From Acidimicrobiaceae bacterium (lineage in GTDB: Bacteria > Actinomycetota > Acidimicrobiia > Acidimicrobiales > RAAP-2), in assembly GCA_003164095.1 (NCBI GenBank), contig PLRX01000066.1, forward strand, positions 7,394-71,393: a stretch of 64,000 nt of DNA, in the 5' to 3' direction. This document shows, in pieces, positions 41,980 to 51,965 of this stretch. Below the pieces are notes generated by a model. It made no database searches and had not been told where the DNA came from. It worked only from the letters and a program-made list of their open reading frames with translations. Position 1 is the first letter of the stretch. Each line of letters opens with the position of its first letter. Made by a program: the position numbers and the translations under genes.

Positions 41980-43227
41980 GTGGGGAAGGACGACGAGGGG
42001 GAGGCCCGGCGCCGCACCGAGGGCGCACGCCACCACACCAGGACCCGTCGGGCCCCCGTGTGGGCGATCCTGGCCGTCGTGGCGGCCGCCGGGCTCGTCG
42101 GTGCCGTGGCCGCCACCTGGTCGGGTCGGGCCGGGGCGCTCGAGCACCCGTCGGCCGCCCGGCACGCCCGGCCCGCCCGGCCCGCCCGGCACGCACATGC
42201 CCGGGCCACGGCACATGACGTCCGGGCGACCGTCCTCGCCTCCACGACGACGCCACCCCCCACGCCGGCGGCGTGGGCGCCCGGCACGCCGGTGCCCGGT
42301 GGAGCGGACGAGTCGGACCCGTTCCTGACCATCGCCGCCGGGCGCTACCTGCTCTTCACCAGCGGCAGCACCGGGTCGACACCGGTCGACGTGCCCGTCT
42401 CCACGAGCACCGACTTCGTGCACTGGACACCGCCGGTGGACGCCCTGCCGGTGCTGCCCGTCTGGGCCGTGTCCGGCTTCACGTGGGCGCCGGACGTGCA
42501 CCGGTTCGGGTCGCTCTACGCCCTCTACTTCACCGCCGTGGTTGCCGGCTACTCGCCCGAGTCCGAGTGCATCGGGAGCGCGTTCTCGACATCGCCGACC
42601 GGGCCGTTCACCGCCCAGCCCACCCCGTTCATCTGCCAGCTCGACCAGGGCGGCGACATCGACCCACGGGTCTTCGTCGACTCGGACGGCACCCCGTGGA
42701 TGCTATGGAAGACGGATCAGAACGTCGGCGGGTCGAACACGCCGACCAGGATGTGGTCGCAGCGCCTGTCCCCCGACGGCACCCGCCTGCTCGGCAGCCC
42801 GTCGTTCCTCCTGACTCCCGACGAACCGTGGCAGGGAACCATCGTCGAGGCCCCCGACATGGTGGAGGTCGACGGCGCCTACTGGGTCGTCTACTCGGCC
42901 AACTGGTTCAACCAGCCGGACTATGCCGTGGGGGCTGCCCGCTGCGCCGGCCCGGCGGGGCCGTGCCAGGACACCTCCACCGTCCCGCTGCTGGCCTCCA
43001 ACCTGCAGGGTCAGGGCCCAGGCGAGGCGTCGGTGTTCCACGACGACGCCGGCGTCTGGATGCTCTACAGCCCGTGGCGGTCGTTGGCGCCGCAGCCGGA
43101 CATCCCGGCGCGACCGGTGTACATCACCCGGCTCGGGTTCGGCCCCGCCGGCCCCTACCTGGCGATGGGCCCGCTACCGTCGGCGGCCGACCTGCTGACG
43201 CGACCGCTCTGGTCGCCCACGCCCTGA
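41980..43227 (+). CDS. Membrane-anchored GH43-like glycosidase
   Basis: A 415-residue protein. A basic cytoplasmic tip is followed by one hydrophobic helix (27-46), a low-complexity His/Ala/Pro/Arg linker (about 55-100), and a beta-propeller GH43-type domain. Candidate catalytic residues are D113 (ESDPFLT), D228 (GGDIDPRVF) and E290 (IVEAPDM), spaced as in GH43. There is no Cys-lipobox. It probably cleaves arabinan- or xylan-like or other furanoside glycans outside the membrane. A GGAAGG ribosome-binding site precedes the GTG. Confidence 0.84.
   Translation: MGKDDEGEARRRTEGARHHTRTRRAPVWAILAVVAAAGLVGAVAATWSGRAGALEHPSAARHARPARPARHAHARATAHDVRATVLASTTTPPPTPAAWAPGTPVPGGADESDPFLTIAAGRYLLFTSGSTGSTPVDVPVSTSTDFVHWTPPVDALPVLPVWAVSGFTWAPDVHRFGSLYALYFTAVVAGYSPESECIGSAFSTSPTGPFTAQPTPFICQLDQGGDIDPRVFVDSDGTPWMLWKTDQNVGGSNTPTRMWSQRLSPDGTRLLGSPSFLLTPDEPWQGTIVEAPDMVEVDGAYWVVYSANWFNQPDYAVGAARCAGPAGPCQDTSTVPLLASNLQGQGPGEASVFHDDAGVWMLYSPWRSLAPQPDIPARPVYITRLGFGPAGPYLAMGPLPSAADLLTRPLWSPTP
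42157..42194 (+). repeat. Short tandem GCCCGCCCG-type repeat coding the Pro/Ala/Arg linker
   Basis: Near-identical 9-bp units encode RHARPARPARHA in the linker of the GH43-like protein. Confidence 0.55.
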
Positions 43228-43245
43228 GCGAACCCGGAGCCTGAT

Positions 43246-43271
43246 CACCCGGACCCCGGACCGGCCGGGTG
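43246..43271. terminator. Bidirectional hairpin between GH43-like and gatB genes
   Basis: CACCCGG (43246-43252) pairs with CCGGGTG (43265-43271) around a 12-nt loop, between two convergent stops. There is no T-tract. Confidence 0.45.
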
Positions 43272-43276
43272 TCCGC

Positions 43277-44716
43277 TCAGCCCCGGAGGCGGCGGAGCTC
43301 GGCGGCCACGGCCTTGCCGTTGGCCTGGCCTCGGGTTGCCTTCATCACCAGCCCGGTGAAGAACCCCGCCAGCTTGTCGTCGCCCCCGCAGAACCGCGAC
43401 CACTCGTCGGGATGGGCCGCTATGGCGTCGGCCACCGTCTCGGCCAGCGAGTCCTCGGACATGGCCTCGAAGCCCTTGTCCCTGGCGATGGTCGCCGGGT
43501 CACCCCCGCCACGGGCGAACAGCTCGGCCAGCACGGCCTTGGCCTGGGTGGCCGACAGGCTCCCCTGCATCTCGAGGGTGAGCAGCGCGACGTAGGACTT
43601 GGGATCGAGGTGGCGGGCGGCCTCGGCGTCGGTGGCGGCCTCGTTGGCCGTGCGGGCGAGCGCCAGCCCGGTCCCCACCCCGGCCGCCACCGCCTCCACC
43701 ACCAGGTCGTCGAGGCCCAGGTCGACCACGGTGGCCACCTGCAGCAGCTGGGCCTCGGTGGCCCCGCCGGCGTCGTCCAGGAGCGACACCAGTCGCGACC
43801 GCCGCTCGGCCGGCATCATCCCGAGCGTGTCGGCCACCGCCCGGATCCACTCGGCGTCAGGCACGAGGGGCACCAGGTCGGGCTCCAGGAAGTACCGGTA
43901 GTCGTAGGCGTCCTCCTTGGAGCGGAGCGCCTGGGTGCGGCCGGCGGACTCGTCCCAGTGGCGGGTCTGCTGGACCACCCGCTCGCCGGACTCGATCAGG
44001 GCGATCTGCCGCTCGGCCTCGTACTCGATGGCCCGGCCGAGCGACCGGACGGAGTTCAGGTTCTTGATCTCACAGCGGGTGCCGAACGGGTCGTCGACGC
44101 TGCGGCGCACCGAGACGTTGGCGTCGACCCGCATCGAGCCCTCCTCCATCTTGCCGTCGGAGGCGCCCGAGGCGACCAGGATGGCCCGCAACTCGGTCAC
44201 GTAGGCCCTGGCCTGGTCCGGAGTGCGCATGTCGGGTTCACTGACGATCTCGACGAGGGGCACGCCGGAGCGGTTGTAGTCGACGAGCGAGTAGTCGGCG
44301 CCGTGGATGCGGCCCGAGGCGCCGGCGTGGGTGGTCTTGCCGGTGTCCTCCTCCATGTGTGCCCGCTCGATGCCGACCCGGAACCCGTCGGGCAGGTCGA
44401 GGTAGCCGTCCACGTTGAGCGGCTCGTCGTACTGGCTGATCTGGTAGTCCTTGGCCTGGTCCGGGTAGAAGTAGTTCTTCCGGTGGAAGGTCGATGCCCG
44501 GATGTCGCAGTGCAGTGCGGTACCGATGGCCATGGCCAGCTCCACCGCACGCTGGTTGAGCACCGGGAGCGAGCCCGGCAGGCCCAGGCAGTTCGGGCAG
44601 ACGTTGGTGTTGGGCTCGTCGCCGAACATGTTCGGGCAGCCGCAGAACAGCTTCGTGGTCGTCTTGAGCTCGCAGTGGACCTCGAGTCCGATGACCAGTA
44701 GCCAGTCGGACCTCAT
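43277..44716 (-). CDS. gatB: Aspartyl/glutamyl-tRNA amidotransferase subunit B
   Basis: A 479-residue GatB, with [19 protein letters not shown] at the N-terminus, [12 protein letters not shown]-type Cys-pairs (zinc), the [17 protein letters not shown] signature, and a C-terminal tail domain. It activates and hands over ammonia to convert Glu-tRNA(Gln) and Asp-tRNA(Asn). Its ATG overlaps the gatA stop by 4 nt. Confidence 0.97.
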   Translation of the reverse strand: MRSDWLLVIGLEVHCELKTTTKLFCGCPNMFGDEPNTNVCPNCLGLPGSLPVLNQRAVELAMAIGTALHCDIRASTFHRKNYFYPDQAKDYQISQYDEPLNVDGYLDLPDGFRVGIERAHMEEDTGKTTHAGASGRIHGADYSLVDYNRSGVPLVEIVSEPDMRTPDQARAYVTELRAILVASGASDGKMEEGSMRVDANVSVRRSVDDPFGTRCEIKNLNSVRSLGRAIEYEAERQIALIESGERVVQQTRHWDESAGRTQALRSKEDAYDYRYFLEPDLVPLVPDAEWIRAVADTLGMMPAERRSRLVSLLDDAGGATEAQLLQVATVVDLGLDDLVVEAVAAGVGTGLALARTANEAATDAEAARHLDPKSYVALLTLEMQGSLSATQAKAVLAELFARGGGDPATIARDKGFEAMSEDSLAETVADAIAAHPDEWSRFCGGDDKLAGFFTGLVMKATRGQANGKAVAAELRRLRG

Positions 44717-46179
44717 GCCGGGCCCCCCGTCGTGACACGTGGTGCGGCGAGCGGCGGTGCAGCCCCCTCGACGACGGCGGCCACCTGGAACAGGGTGCCC
44801 TCCGAGAGCGCCGGCCCGAGCAGCTGCACGCCCACCGGCAGGCCGTCCTCACCGGGCCCGTAGGGCACGCTGATGGCCGGGTGCCCGGCCAGGTTGGACG
44901 GGATCGTGCAGACGTCGGACAGGTACATCGTCAGCGGGTCGTCGACCTTCGCCCCGATGGCGAAGGCGGTCGTCGGCGTCGTAGGGCCGAGCAGGACGTC
45001 GCAGCGTGAGTAGGCGGTGTCGAAGCCCTCGATGATCCGGGTGCGGACCCGGAGCGCCTGGTTGTAATAGGCGTCCATGTACCCGGCCGACAGCACGTAG
45101 GTGCCCAGCATGATCCGGCGCTTGACCTCGGCGCCGAACCCCTGGGACCGGGTGGCGGTGTTCATGGCCACGGTGTCCTCGGCGTCGACCCGGAGCCCGT
45201 AGCGGACGCCGTCGTAGCGGGCCAGGTTGGAGGAGGCCTCGCCGGGGGCGATGAGGTAGTACGCCGACAGGCCGAGCGTGACCTCGGGGACCGACACCTC
45301 CTCGACACGGGCACCGGCGGCGGCCAGTGCCTCGGCGGCCTGGTGCACCCGGGCCGCCACGTCGGGCGCGGCGCCGTCGAGGAGCTCGGTCAGGATGCCG
45401 ACGGTCATGCCGTCCACCCCGTCGTCCAGCACCGTGAGCACCCGTGGTGTCGGGCGGTTGAGCGAGGTCGAGTCGAGCGGGTCGTGGCCGCCGATGGCAT
45501 CGAACAGCAGTGCGGCGTCGGCCACCGATCCGGCGAACGGCCCGATCTGGTCGAGCGACGAGGCGAAGGCAACCAGTCCGTAACGGGAGACGGTGCCGTA
45601 CGTCGGCTTCATGCCCACCACACCGCACAGGGCGGCGGGCTGGCGGATCGAGCCACCCGTGTCGGACCCGAGGGCCAGGGGGGCGAAGCCGGCGGCCACG
45701 GCGGCGGCCGAGCCGCCCGAGGACCCGCCGGGCACCCGGTCGGTGTCGTGGGGATTGCGCGTGGTGCCGAAGGCAGACGTCTCGGTCGAGGAGCCCATGG
45801 CGAACTCGTCCATGTTGGTCTTGCCGATGGCCACGGCACCGGCGGCGGCCAGACGGGTCACCACCGTGGCGTCGTAGGGCGGCTCCCACCCCTCGAGGAT
45901 GCGGGACGAGCAGGTGGTCGGGATCCCGCGGGTGCACAGGTTGTCCTTCAGCGCGACGGGCACCCCGGCGAGCGGGCCCGGGTCGCCGCCGGCGGCCACG
46001 GTGGCGTCGACGGCGCGGGCCTGGGCCCGGGCCTGGTCGGCGGTGACCAGGTTGAACGCGTGGACCGCCTCCTCGCCCGCCTCGATGACGGCCAGGTGGT
46101 GCTCCAGCACGTCGACGGCACTCAGTTCGCCTGCCCGGACCATGGCGGCGGTCTCGAGGGCCGGACGCGGGGCGGTCAC
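44713..46179 (-). CDS. gatA: Aspartyl/glutamyl-tRNA amidotransferase subunit A
   Basis: A 488-residue amidase-signature enzyme: GVPVALKDN (catalytic Lys), the [17 protein letters not shown] loop, [14 protein letters not shown] and [12 protein letters not shown] (catalytic serines). It releases ammonia from glutamine. The GTG start overlaps gatC by 4 nt. Confidence 0.97.
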   Translation of the reverse strand: MTAPRPALETAAMVRAGELSAVDVLEHHLAVIEAGEEAVHAFNLVTADQARAQARAVDATVAAGGDPGPLAGVPVALKDNLCTRGIPTTCSSRILEGWEPPYDATVVTRLAAAGAVAIGKTNMDEFAMGSSTETSAFGTTRNPHDTDRVPGGSSGGSAAAVAAGFAPLALGSDTGGSIRQPAALCGVVGMKPTYGTVSRYGLVAFASSLDQIGPFAGSVADAALLFDAIGGHDPLDSTSLNRPTPRVLTVLDDGVDGMTVGILTELLDGAAPDVAARVHQAAEALAAAGARVEEVSVPEVTLGLSAYYLIAPGEASSNLARYDGVRYGLRVDAEDTVAMNTATRSQGFGAEVKRRIMLGTYVLSAGYMDAYYNQALRVRTRIIEGFDTAYSRCDVLLGPTTPTTAFAIGAKVDDPLTMYLSDVCTIPSNLAGHPAISVPYGPGEDGLPVGVQLLGPALSEGTLFQVAAVVEGAAPPLAAPRVTTGGPA

Positions 46180-46484
46180 GGCGCCTCCCCCAGGATCCGG
46201 GGCACCCGGAAGCGGTGGTCCTCGACGGACGGGGCCTGGGCCAGCACCTCGTCCCGGTCGAGGCAGACGATGGGCTCGTCGGGCCGCAGCACGTTGGTCA
46301 CGGCCATGGCGTGGGCCGTGGGGACCACACCCGCCAGGTCGAGCGAGGCGACGTCGGCGGCATGGTCCAGGACCTGCGCGAGCTGCCCGGTGAAGAGGTC
46401 CAGCTCCTCCTCGGTGAGGTGGAGGCGGGCCAGGGCGGCCACGTGGGCCACGTCCTCGCGTGTGAGGTGGGCCGGCTCGGGCAT
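46176..46484 (-). CDS. gatC: Aspartyl/glutamyl-tRNA amidotransferase subunit C
   Basis: A 102-residue Gat[22 protein letters not shown] at the N-terminus and the conserved RPDEP motif, followed by a tail ending in FRVPRIL. Its ATG overlaps the stop of the upstream hydrolase by 1 nt (TGATG), so the tRNA amidotransferase follows the hydrolase in the same operon. Confidence 0.94.
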   Translation of the reverse strand: MPEPAHLTREDVAHVAALARLHLTEEELDLFTGQLAQVLDHAADVASLDLAGVVPTAHAMAVTNVLRPDEPIVCLDRDEVLAQAPSVEDHRFRVPRILGEAP

Positions 46485-47245
46485 CAGGCGCCCCCGCCGA
46501 ACACGGAACCGACGAAGGCCACGACGCGGGCCTCGATCAGCGGCGCGTCGTTGTCCAACGTGGCCACGTGGTAGCTGTCCTCGAGCCACACCCGCTCGAC
46601 CGGGCCGCTCACCCCGTCGACGAGCACGTCGCCGGAGACCGACTCGACCACGTGGTCCTCCCGGCTCGAGAGCACCAGCACCGGGCAGTGGATGTCCGCC
46701 AGCTTCGCCTCGACCTCGTCGGCCCCCTCGAAGAGGGACAGCAGGGGCGCCAACGGCGTACCGGGGTAGGCGGCCTCGACGGTCCCCTCCTTCTTGATGT
46801 CCGAGCCGATGGCGTCGAATGTCTCGGTGCCGGCGTCGACCAGGCTCTGGATGCCGGCCCGGGACTCCGCGTCGAGGGCGTGGACCAGGGGGTTCACCAC
46901 GGCGATGCCGGACAGATGGGGGTGGCGCTCGGCCAGCCAGGACGTGAGCGTTCCGCCCATCGACAGGCCGACCACGGCCACGTGGTCACACCTGGACGCC
47001 AGGGCCTGGAAGTGGGCCTCGGCGGCACCCGACCAGTCCTCCCACCGGGTCGGGAGCATGTCGTCGAGGGACGTCCCGTGGCCCGGGAGCAGGGGTAGCT
47101 CCACCGTGTACCCGGCGGCGGCCAGGGCCTCGGCCAGCGGGCGCATGGACTGGGGATTGCCGGTGAAGCCGTGGAGCACCAGGACGCCGTCGGCGCCGCC
47201 CGCGGCGGACCACGGCTCTGCGCCTTGCATGATGGGAGCGGTCAC
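46484..47245 (-). CDS. Alpha/beta-hydrolase (carboxylesterase/lipase-like)
   Basis: A 253-residue enzyme: [13 protein letters not shown] (oxyanion region), [12 protein letters not shown] (nucleophile Ser), SSREDHVV (Asp) and DSYHVATLD (His). It resembles Est30-type carboxylesterases and monoacylglycerol lipases. The GTG at 47245, 7 nt after TAGCAT, is preferred over the ATG at 47230. Its substrate is unknown; the link to gatCAB seems to be operon position only. Confidence 0.86.
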   Translation of the reverse strand: MTAPIMQGAEPWSAAGGADGVLVLHGFTGNPQSMRPLAEALAAAGYTVELPLLPGHGTSLDDMLPTRWEDWSGAAEAHFQALASRCDHVAVVGLSMGGTLTSWLAERHPHLSGIAVVNPLVHALDAESRAGIQSLVDAGTETFDAIGSDIKKEGTVEAAYPGTPLAPLLSLFEGADEVEAKLADIHCPVLVLSSREDHVVESVSGDVLVDGVSGPVERVWLEDSYHVATLDNDAPLIEARVVAFVGSVFGGGA

Positions 47246-47252
47246 GGGGGCG

Positions 47253-47258
47253 ATGCTA
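47253..47258 (-). promoter_or_regulatory. -10 element (TAGCAT) for the hydrolase-gatCAB operon
   Basis: Minus-strand TAGCAT, 7 nt before the GTG at 47245. Confidence 0.55.
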
Positions 47259-47297
47259 TCGGCCCCCGGGAGGAGGCCTGCCCCCGGGGGCGCCGGA

Positions 47298-47303
47298 TAG
47301 AGT
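47298..47303 (+). promoter_or_regulatory. Candidate -10 (TAGAGT) for the SCP2-like gene
   Basis: TAGAGT, 38 nt before the ATG at 47342, with AAGGAG between. Confidence 0.45.
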
Positions 47304-47341
47304 TGCGCCACGATCCTCGACGGGCAAGGAGCAGCACACCG

Positions 47342-47749
47342 ATGGCCACCTATCTGTTTCTGAGCGACGACTGGCTCGACGAGGCCCGGGCCATCCGTGC
47401 CGAGTACGAGGGACTGGGCGGCTCCATCGAGCACTCGGTCCGCATGAATCTCGTGGTGGTGGAGGTGCCCTTCGGCGAAGGATCCGTCCACGCCCACGTC
47501 GACACCTCGACCGGCGAACTGGTTCTCGACGTCGGCCACATCGACCCCGTCGACCTCAAGGTCACCATCGGCTACGACATCGCCCGGGCGCTGCTGGTGG
47601 AGGGCAACCCCCAGGCGGGCCTGCAGGCCTTCATGCAGGGCAAGATCAAGGTCGAGGGCGACATCGCCAAGCTCATGGTCCTCCAGACCGTCTCGCCGGA
47701 CCCGTCGGCCGCCGAGATGGCCGCCCGGATCCAGGCAATCACCGAGTAG
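47342..47749 (+). CDS. SCP2 sterol-binding-domain protein
   Basis: A 135-residue protein with the SCP2-like fold: EVPFGEGSVHAHVDTSTGEL, DLKVTIGYDIARALL, and the C-terminal AFMQGKIKVEGDIAKLMVL, the most recognisable SCP2 segment. Such proteins bind lipids or acyl-CoA. AAGGAG is 10-12 nt upstream. It converges with the MFS gene across a hairpin. Confidence 0.85.
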   Translation: MATYLFLSDDWLDEARAIRAEYEGLGGSIEHSVRMNLVVVEVPFGEGSVHAHVDTSTGELVLDVGHIDPVDLKVTIGYDIARALLVEGNPQAGLQAFMQGKIKVEGDIAKLMVLQTVSPDPSAAEMAARIQAITE

Positions 47750-47750
47750 C

Positions 47751-47778
47751 GGTTGCGTCGGGCGAGGCGCCCGCAACC
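47751..47778. terminator. Hairpin between SCP2-like and MFS genes
   Basis: GGTTGC (47751-47756) pairs with GCAACC (47773-47778), continued by GGGCG/CGCCC around an AGG loop, with a 3-nt bulge; it lies 2 nt past the SCP2-like stop. Confidence 0.6.
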
Positions 47779-47780
47779 TC

Positions 47781-49433
47781 CTAGTGGGCCGGCACGTCGA
47801 TCGGGACGGCCTGCGACCCCCGCTGGGTGTTCTTGACGAAGAAGCCGCACACCGCGGCGACGAACGCCACGAGCGCACCGACCAGGTAGGCCGTGTGGAA
47901 CGAGGCCAGGTCGCCCGTGCCCCCGTGGGACGAGGCCTGGACGGTGACCATCGTCTGGATGCCGGCCACGATGCCGATCTGGGTGATCAGCAGCTGGGCG
48001 GCGCTCATCACCCCCAGTTCGTCGGGCTCCACCTCGTTCGCCGCCGACGAGGCCGTCGACGGGGTCGACACGCCGTTGCCCAGGCCGGACAGCGCCAGGG
48101 CCACGATGATGAGCACCACCGACGGGTCGGCGCCGACCTGGGTGAAGACCAGCATCGACACGCACAGTGCGCCGGCGCCGGCGACGATCGACCACCGCTC
48201 CCCCACTTTGACCGCCGCGTAGCCGGCGATGGGCGCCGACAGGGAGAACATCAGGGGCCGGGCCGTGGACAGGAGTCCGGCGCTCGTCTCCGAGTAGCCG
48301 TAGATGCGCTCCATGAGGATGGGGAACAGGAAGAACCCGCCCATATAGGCGAAGTTGACCATTGCCCGGGCGCCCAGCGGAAACACGAAATTCCGCTTGC
48401 GGAAGTAGTGCAGTGGGATGAGCGGTCGGGGGGCCGTCCGCTCGTGCAGCACGAAGGCCACGAGGAGCACGGCCGACACCACGAACAGGGCCACCGTCTT
48501 CGGTGCGGCGAACCCCCAGGACGGGGCCACGTTGAGGCCCAACAGGCCGAGGGTGACCGAGCCGGACAGGGTGGCCGAGCCCATCCAGTCGAGCTGGCCC
48601 CACGGGCTCTCGCGTGGGGCTGCGGGGTCGAGGGGCTCGGGCACGGGCGCGTCGGACCGGCCGGTCCGCCGCTGGGCCTCGGCCGCCGTGGTTGCCGCCC
48701 GGTCGTGGCTCGGCAGCACGATCAGGGCCAGGACGGCCGCAGCGGCCATGAGGGGCAGCTCGCCCCAGAACAGGGCTCGCCAGCCGTAGAACTGGATGAT
48801 GGGGGCACCGATGGTGACCCCGAGAACGGGCCCGCCCGCGCCCACCAGCGCCCACCAGCCCATCGCCTTGACCCGGTCCTCGTGGGAGAACGCCTGCAGC
48901 ACGAGGGCCATGGAGGCGGCGCCGGTGGCCGCACCCTGGACCCCGTCGAACAGGCGCGCCGCAATGAGGACCCCCGCCGTCGGTGCGGAGGCGGTCAGCA
49001 CCACGCTGAGGGCGGCACCGGACAGGCCCCAGAGATAGAGCCGCTTGTAGCCGCGCAGGTCGCCCAGCTTGCCCAGGATCGGTGCGGCCACCCCGAAGGC
49101 CAGCAGCGGGCCGGTCGACGTCCAGGTGAGCGTGGTGACAGTGCTGTGGAGCTGGCGGGCCACCTCGGGCAGGGCCACCACGAACACCGTGAAGGTGATG
49201 TTGACCGACAGCAGACCGGCCAGCACGGTCCACAGGACCCACCACTGGTACCGGTCCGAGCCGGCCACCTTGTGGTGCATCCGGTGCCGGAACAGCAGGG
49301 GCCACGGAACGGTGATCCCGCCGTCCCCCCCTGATCCGGTGCCGCTCAGGAGGTGCTCGGCCTCACGCAGCTCGTCGGCGTCGAACCCCTCGTCCGGGGC
49401 GGACGGGCCGGGCCCGTCGGCCCGGGAGACCAC
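47781..49433 (-). CDS. MFS transporter, EmrB/QacA-like drug exporter
   Basis: A 550-residue membrane protein with about 14 hydrophobic helices. LLAFGVAAPILGKLGDLRGYKRLYLWG is the family region after helix 2, and WALVGAGGPVLGVTIGAPII includes the motif C-like GxGGPxxG. The N-terminal soluble part of about 60 residues is unusual but uncharacterised. It starts at GTG directly after the SDR stop (TGAGTG), so it is co-translated with that gene. Confidence 0.9.
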   Translation of the reverse strand: MVSRADGPGPSAPDEGFDADELREAEHLLSGTGSGGDGGITVPWPLLFRHRMHHKVAGSDRYQWWVLWTVLAGLLSVNITFTVFVVALPEVARQLHSTVTTLTWTSTGPLLAFGVAAPILGKLGDLRGYKRLYLWGLSGAALSVVLTASAPTAGVLIAARLFDGVQGAATGAASMALVLQAFSHEDRVKAMGWWALVGAGGPVLGVTIGAPIIQFYGWRALFWGELPLMAAAAVLALIVLPSHDRAATTAAEAQRRTGRSDAPVPEPLDPAAPRESPWGQLDWMGSATLSGSVTLGLLGLNVAPSWGFAAPKTVALFVVSAVLLVAFVLHERTAPRPLIPLHYFRKRNFVFPLGARAMVNFAYMGGFFLFPILMERIYGYSETSAGLLSTARPLMFSLSAPIAGYAAVKVGERWSIVAGAGALCVSMLVFTQVGADPSVVLIIVALALSGLGNGVSTPSTASSAANEVEPDELGVMSAAQLLITQIGIVAGIQTMVTVQASSHGGTGDLASFHTAYLVGALVAFVAAVCGFFVKNTQRGSQAVPIDVPAH

Positions 49434-50312
49434 TCAGCCCCCGAGCTTGTGCATTTCGCCCTGCAGCTCCGCCACCGTCCAGCGATCGTCCTTCTCGATG
49501 GTGTCGGTCAGCGTCCAGGGCTGGAACAGGCGGATCTGGCCGCCGAGGATGAAGTACACCTTGCCGGTGGCCGGACAGCCCTCGGTGCCGAGGTAGGCCA
49601 CCAGCGGGGCGATGTTGGCCGGGTCCCAGGCGTCGAACGTGCCGGCGTCCTCGGGGGCGGCCACGAGGTCGGCCAGACCGGGGGTCTCCACGGTCATCCG
49701 GGTGCGGGCGTTGGGCGCCAGCGCGTTGACCCGCACGCCGTAGCGGGACAGCTCGGTGGCGGCAATGGTGGTGAACGCGGCGATCCCGGCCTTGGCGGCC
49801 CCGTAGTTGGTCTGTCCGGGGTTGCCCAGCAGGCCCGAGGTCGATGAGGTGTTGATCACCGACGCCTTGACCTCCTTGCCTGCCTTGGTCTGCTCGCGCC
49901 AGTAGGCGGCGGCGTGGCGGGTCGGGACGAAGTGGCCCTTCAGGTGGACGTGGATGACCGCGTCCCACTCCTCCTCGGACATGTTGACCAGCACCCGGTC
50001 GCGCAGGATGCCGGCGTTGTTGACCAGTACATGCAGGTCGCCATAGGTCTCGAGCGCCGTGTCGATCAGGCGCTTGCCGCCCTCCCAGTCCGTGACGTCG
50101 TCGTGGTTGGCCACGGCCTCGCCGCCGGCGGCCACGATCTCGTCGACGACCTGCTGGGCGGCGCTGACGTCGTCACCCGAGCCGTCCAGGGTGCCCCCGA
50201 GGTCGTTCACCACGACCTTGGCGCCCTCGGCGGCGAACAGCAGGGCGTACTCGCGGCCGATGCCGCGACCCGCGCCCGTGATGATGGCGATCCGTCCGTC
50301 CAGTGCTCCCAT
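49434..50312 (-). CDS. SDR-family dehydrogenase (MFE-2/HSD17B4-like)
   Basis: A 292-residue NAD(P)-dependent oxidoreductase: TGAGRGIGREYALLFAAEG, VVNDLGG, NNAGILRD, the catalytic SSTSGLLGNPGQTNYGAAK, and a C-terminal extension ending MHKLGG. VVNDLGG near the cofactor site and the extended insert are typical of the hydroxyacyl-CoA dehydrogenase domain of multifunctional beta-oxidation enzymes. It is followed without a gap by the MFS gene. Confidence 0.9.
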   Translation of the reverse strand: MGALDGRIAIITGAGRGIGREYALLFAAEGAKVVVNDLGGTLDGSGDDVSAAQQVVDEIVAAGGEAVANHDDVTDWEGGKRLIDTALETYGDLHVLVNNAGILRDRVLVNMSEEEWDAVIHVHLKGHFVPTRHAAAYWREQTKAGKEVKASVINTSSTSGLLGNPGQTNYGAAKAGIAAFTTIAATELSRYGVRVNALAPNARTRMTVETPGLADLVAAPEDAGTFDAWDPANIAPLVAYLGTEGCPATGKVYFILGGQIRLFQPWTLTDTIEKDDRWTVAELQGEMHKLGG

Positions 50313-50521
50313 GTCCTCAGCTTCCCTCGTGTCGGCCGCCCGCCGGTCGGCGGGTCGGCGATGGCGTCCGCCCACGGGGTCCCCCCGAGGCGTCGGCGCC
50401 CGCCCGCGTGCGACCGAGGTCGGGAGCGTGCGGGGCGTACGGGCACCACGTTCCCATCGGGCCACCGTGGCGGTCAAGCCGGTCCACGGGCCCAGCCCGC
50501 CGGGGCCGACGCGAACGCAGT

Positions 50522-51628
50522 TCAGGCGGCGGGCACGGGTACCGGGCGGTCGACCCGGGCACCGAGCCCCGCCGACTCGACGGCGGACGCCATGGCCCGC
50601 ACGCGGGCCGGGGGCCCGGCGAGCACCACGTACTCGGTGTTCCGCACGTGGCCGACCCGGCCGACCTTCCGACCGGACGGGTCGTGGATGCCGATCCTGG
50701 CCCCCACGTACCGGGCGGAGTCGAAGGCCAGCACCTCGACGTGGCCCCGTGCCGAGCACAGGTCGTTGAGTTCGTCGAAGGTCAGCCACGACTCGTTGTT
50801 GTAGGAGAGCACCACGACCTCGGCCGCCAGGCGGGACACGACGTCGGCCAGGGCGACGGGCATCGTGCGCCTCCCGTTGAACGCGCTCCGCGTGCCCGGG
50901 TCGCGCAGCTCGGCGCGTTTGCAGGCGATGCCGTAGTGGTCGGGCGCGTCCCAGGCCACGAGGGTCTCCCACACGTGGTAGTTCGAGTCGTAGCGGTGCT
51001 GGTTGTAGGGCGGGTCGAGGTAGGCGAGGTCGACGTCGCCGAGCTCGGGCGTCCCCACCAGCGCGCAGGCGTCGCCGCGCACCGCCCGTCCGGGGCCGTC
51101 CAGGAGGTCCGGGACGCGCAGGGTCAGGGGTCGCTCGGCCCGTGGCGCCCACTGCTTCAGGTAGGCCATCTGCAGACCCGTGGTCGAGTCGACCCGGTCA
51201 GCCGCCTCAAGGAGGCTGGTGAGGAGCACCGGCCACAACGGGGTGTCGGCGTAGCGGTCCTCGATGGCATCGCGCACGGCGTCGATCCGGGCACCGTTGT
51301 CCGGACGGAAGTAGCGGGCCTCGACACAGAACGTCTCGGTGACGTAGCCGGGGCGACCGGGCACCTCGTTCAGACCGTCGACCGCATCGACCAGCGCGGA
51401 CCGGAAGCCGGCGTCGGCATCCGGGTCGGTCGCCACGTAGCAGCGGGCCAGCACGTGCGCGCACCGTGCGCTGTCGACCGCGGTGGTGTGGATTCCCCGG
51501 GACTTGAACGCCTGGGACACCCGGGTGGTCCCGCAGAACAGATCGAGGGCCGTGCGGGCCCCCGAGGCGCCGGCCAGGACGGCGAGCGCCGGCACGAGGC
51601 GTCGCTTGGACCCCAGGTACTTGATCAT
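50522..51628 (-). CDS. D12-class DNA adenine-N6 methyltransferase
   Basis: A 368-residue Dam-like methylase: MIKYLGSKRRLVPAL at the N-terminus, ALDLFCGTTRVSQAF (SAM motif), and the catalytic LAYLDPPYNQHRYDSNY with DPPY. VVLSYNNESWLTF follows. I see no restriction endonuclease, specificity subunit or BREX/DISARM gene next to it, so it is an orphan in this window. Confidence 0.9.
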   Translation of the reverse strand: MIKYLGSKRRLVPALAVLAGASGARTALDLFCGTTRVSQAFKSRGIHTTAVDSARCAHVLARCYVATDPDADAGFRSALVDAVDGLNEVPGRPGYVTETFCVEARYFRPDNGARIDAVRDAIEDRYADTPLWPVLLTSLLEAADRVDSTTGLQMAYLKQWAPRAERPLTLRVPDLLDGPGRAVRGDACALVGTPELGDVDLAYLDPPYNQHRYDSNYHVWETLVAWDAPDHYGIACKRAELRDPGTRSAFNGRRTMPVALADVVSRLAAEVVVLSYNNESWLTFDELNDLCSARGHVEVLAFDSARYVGARIGIHDPSGRKVGRVGHVRNTEYVVLAGPPARVRAMASAVESAGLGARVDRPVPVPAA

Positions 51629-51653
51629 CCGGGGTCAGCGCCTCAACGGGGCG

Positions 51654-51965
51654 TCACGAGCGACCGAACCGCCGGGCCCACCACTGGGGGTCCCGCGCGT
51701 GGGCGTGGAAGTGGTCGGGGATCTGGCGCATCACCCGGTCGTAGGACCACACGCCGGCGCCCAGGACGCGGTCGGCCACCGTGCCGAGCTCGGCCAGCAT
51801 GTGGTCGACGTCGGCCTCAGGCGGCTCGTTGCCGTGCTGCTTCCAGACCACCATGGGGACACCGCAGACCTCGCAGTCGGCGACCCAGCACGTGTCGTCC
51901 TCGTGGTGCCACTCGGTGATCTTGGCGGCCTCGCACAGCTCGCACTGACCGTCGGCCCGGCTCAC
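51654..51965 (-). CDS. Small Cys-rich conserved protein, function unknown
   Basis: A 103-residue protein. CELCEAAKITEWHHEDDTC and VADCEVCGVPMVVWKQHG supply two CxxC pairs plus His residues, suggesting a zinc ribbon; the C-terminus has DHFHAHARDPQWWARRF. I recognise no family. Its GTG overlaps the stop of the kinase by GTGA, so it may be the kinase's partner. Only this C-terminal part of a much longer open frame is coding. Confidence 0.72.
   Translation of the reverse strand: MSRADGQCELCEAAKITEWHHEDDTCWVADCEVCGVPMVVWKQHGNEPPEADVDHMLAELGTVADRVLGAGVWSYDRVMRQIPDHFHAHARDPQWWARRFGRS

Noticed and set aside
47572-49305. 577-codon minus-strand frame opposite/over the MFS exporter
   Set aside because: Low-complexity Arg/Gly/Pro translation; the exporter in the other frame has clear helices and motifs.
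50339-50354. CCCGCC/GGCGGG hairpin between the methylase and SDR genes
   Set aside because: Six pairs with a 4-nt loop in very GC-rich DNA; too weak to call a terminator or leader element.
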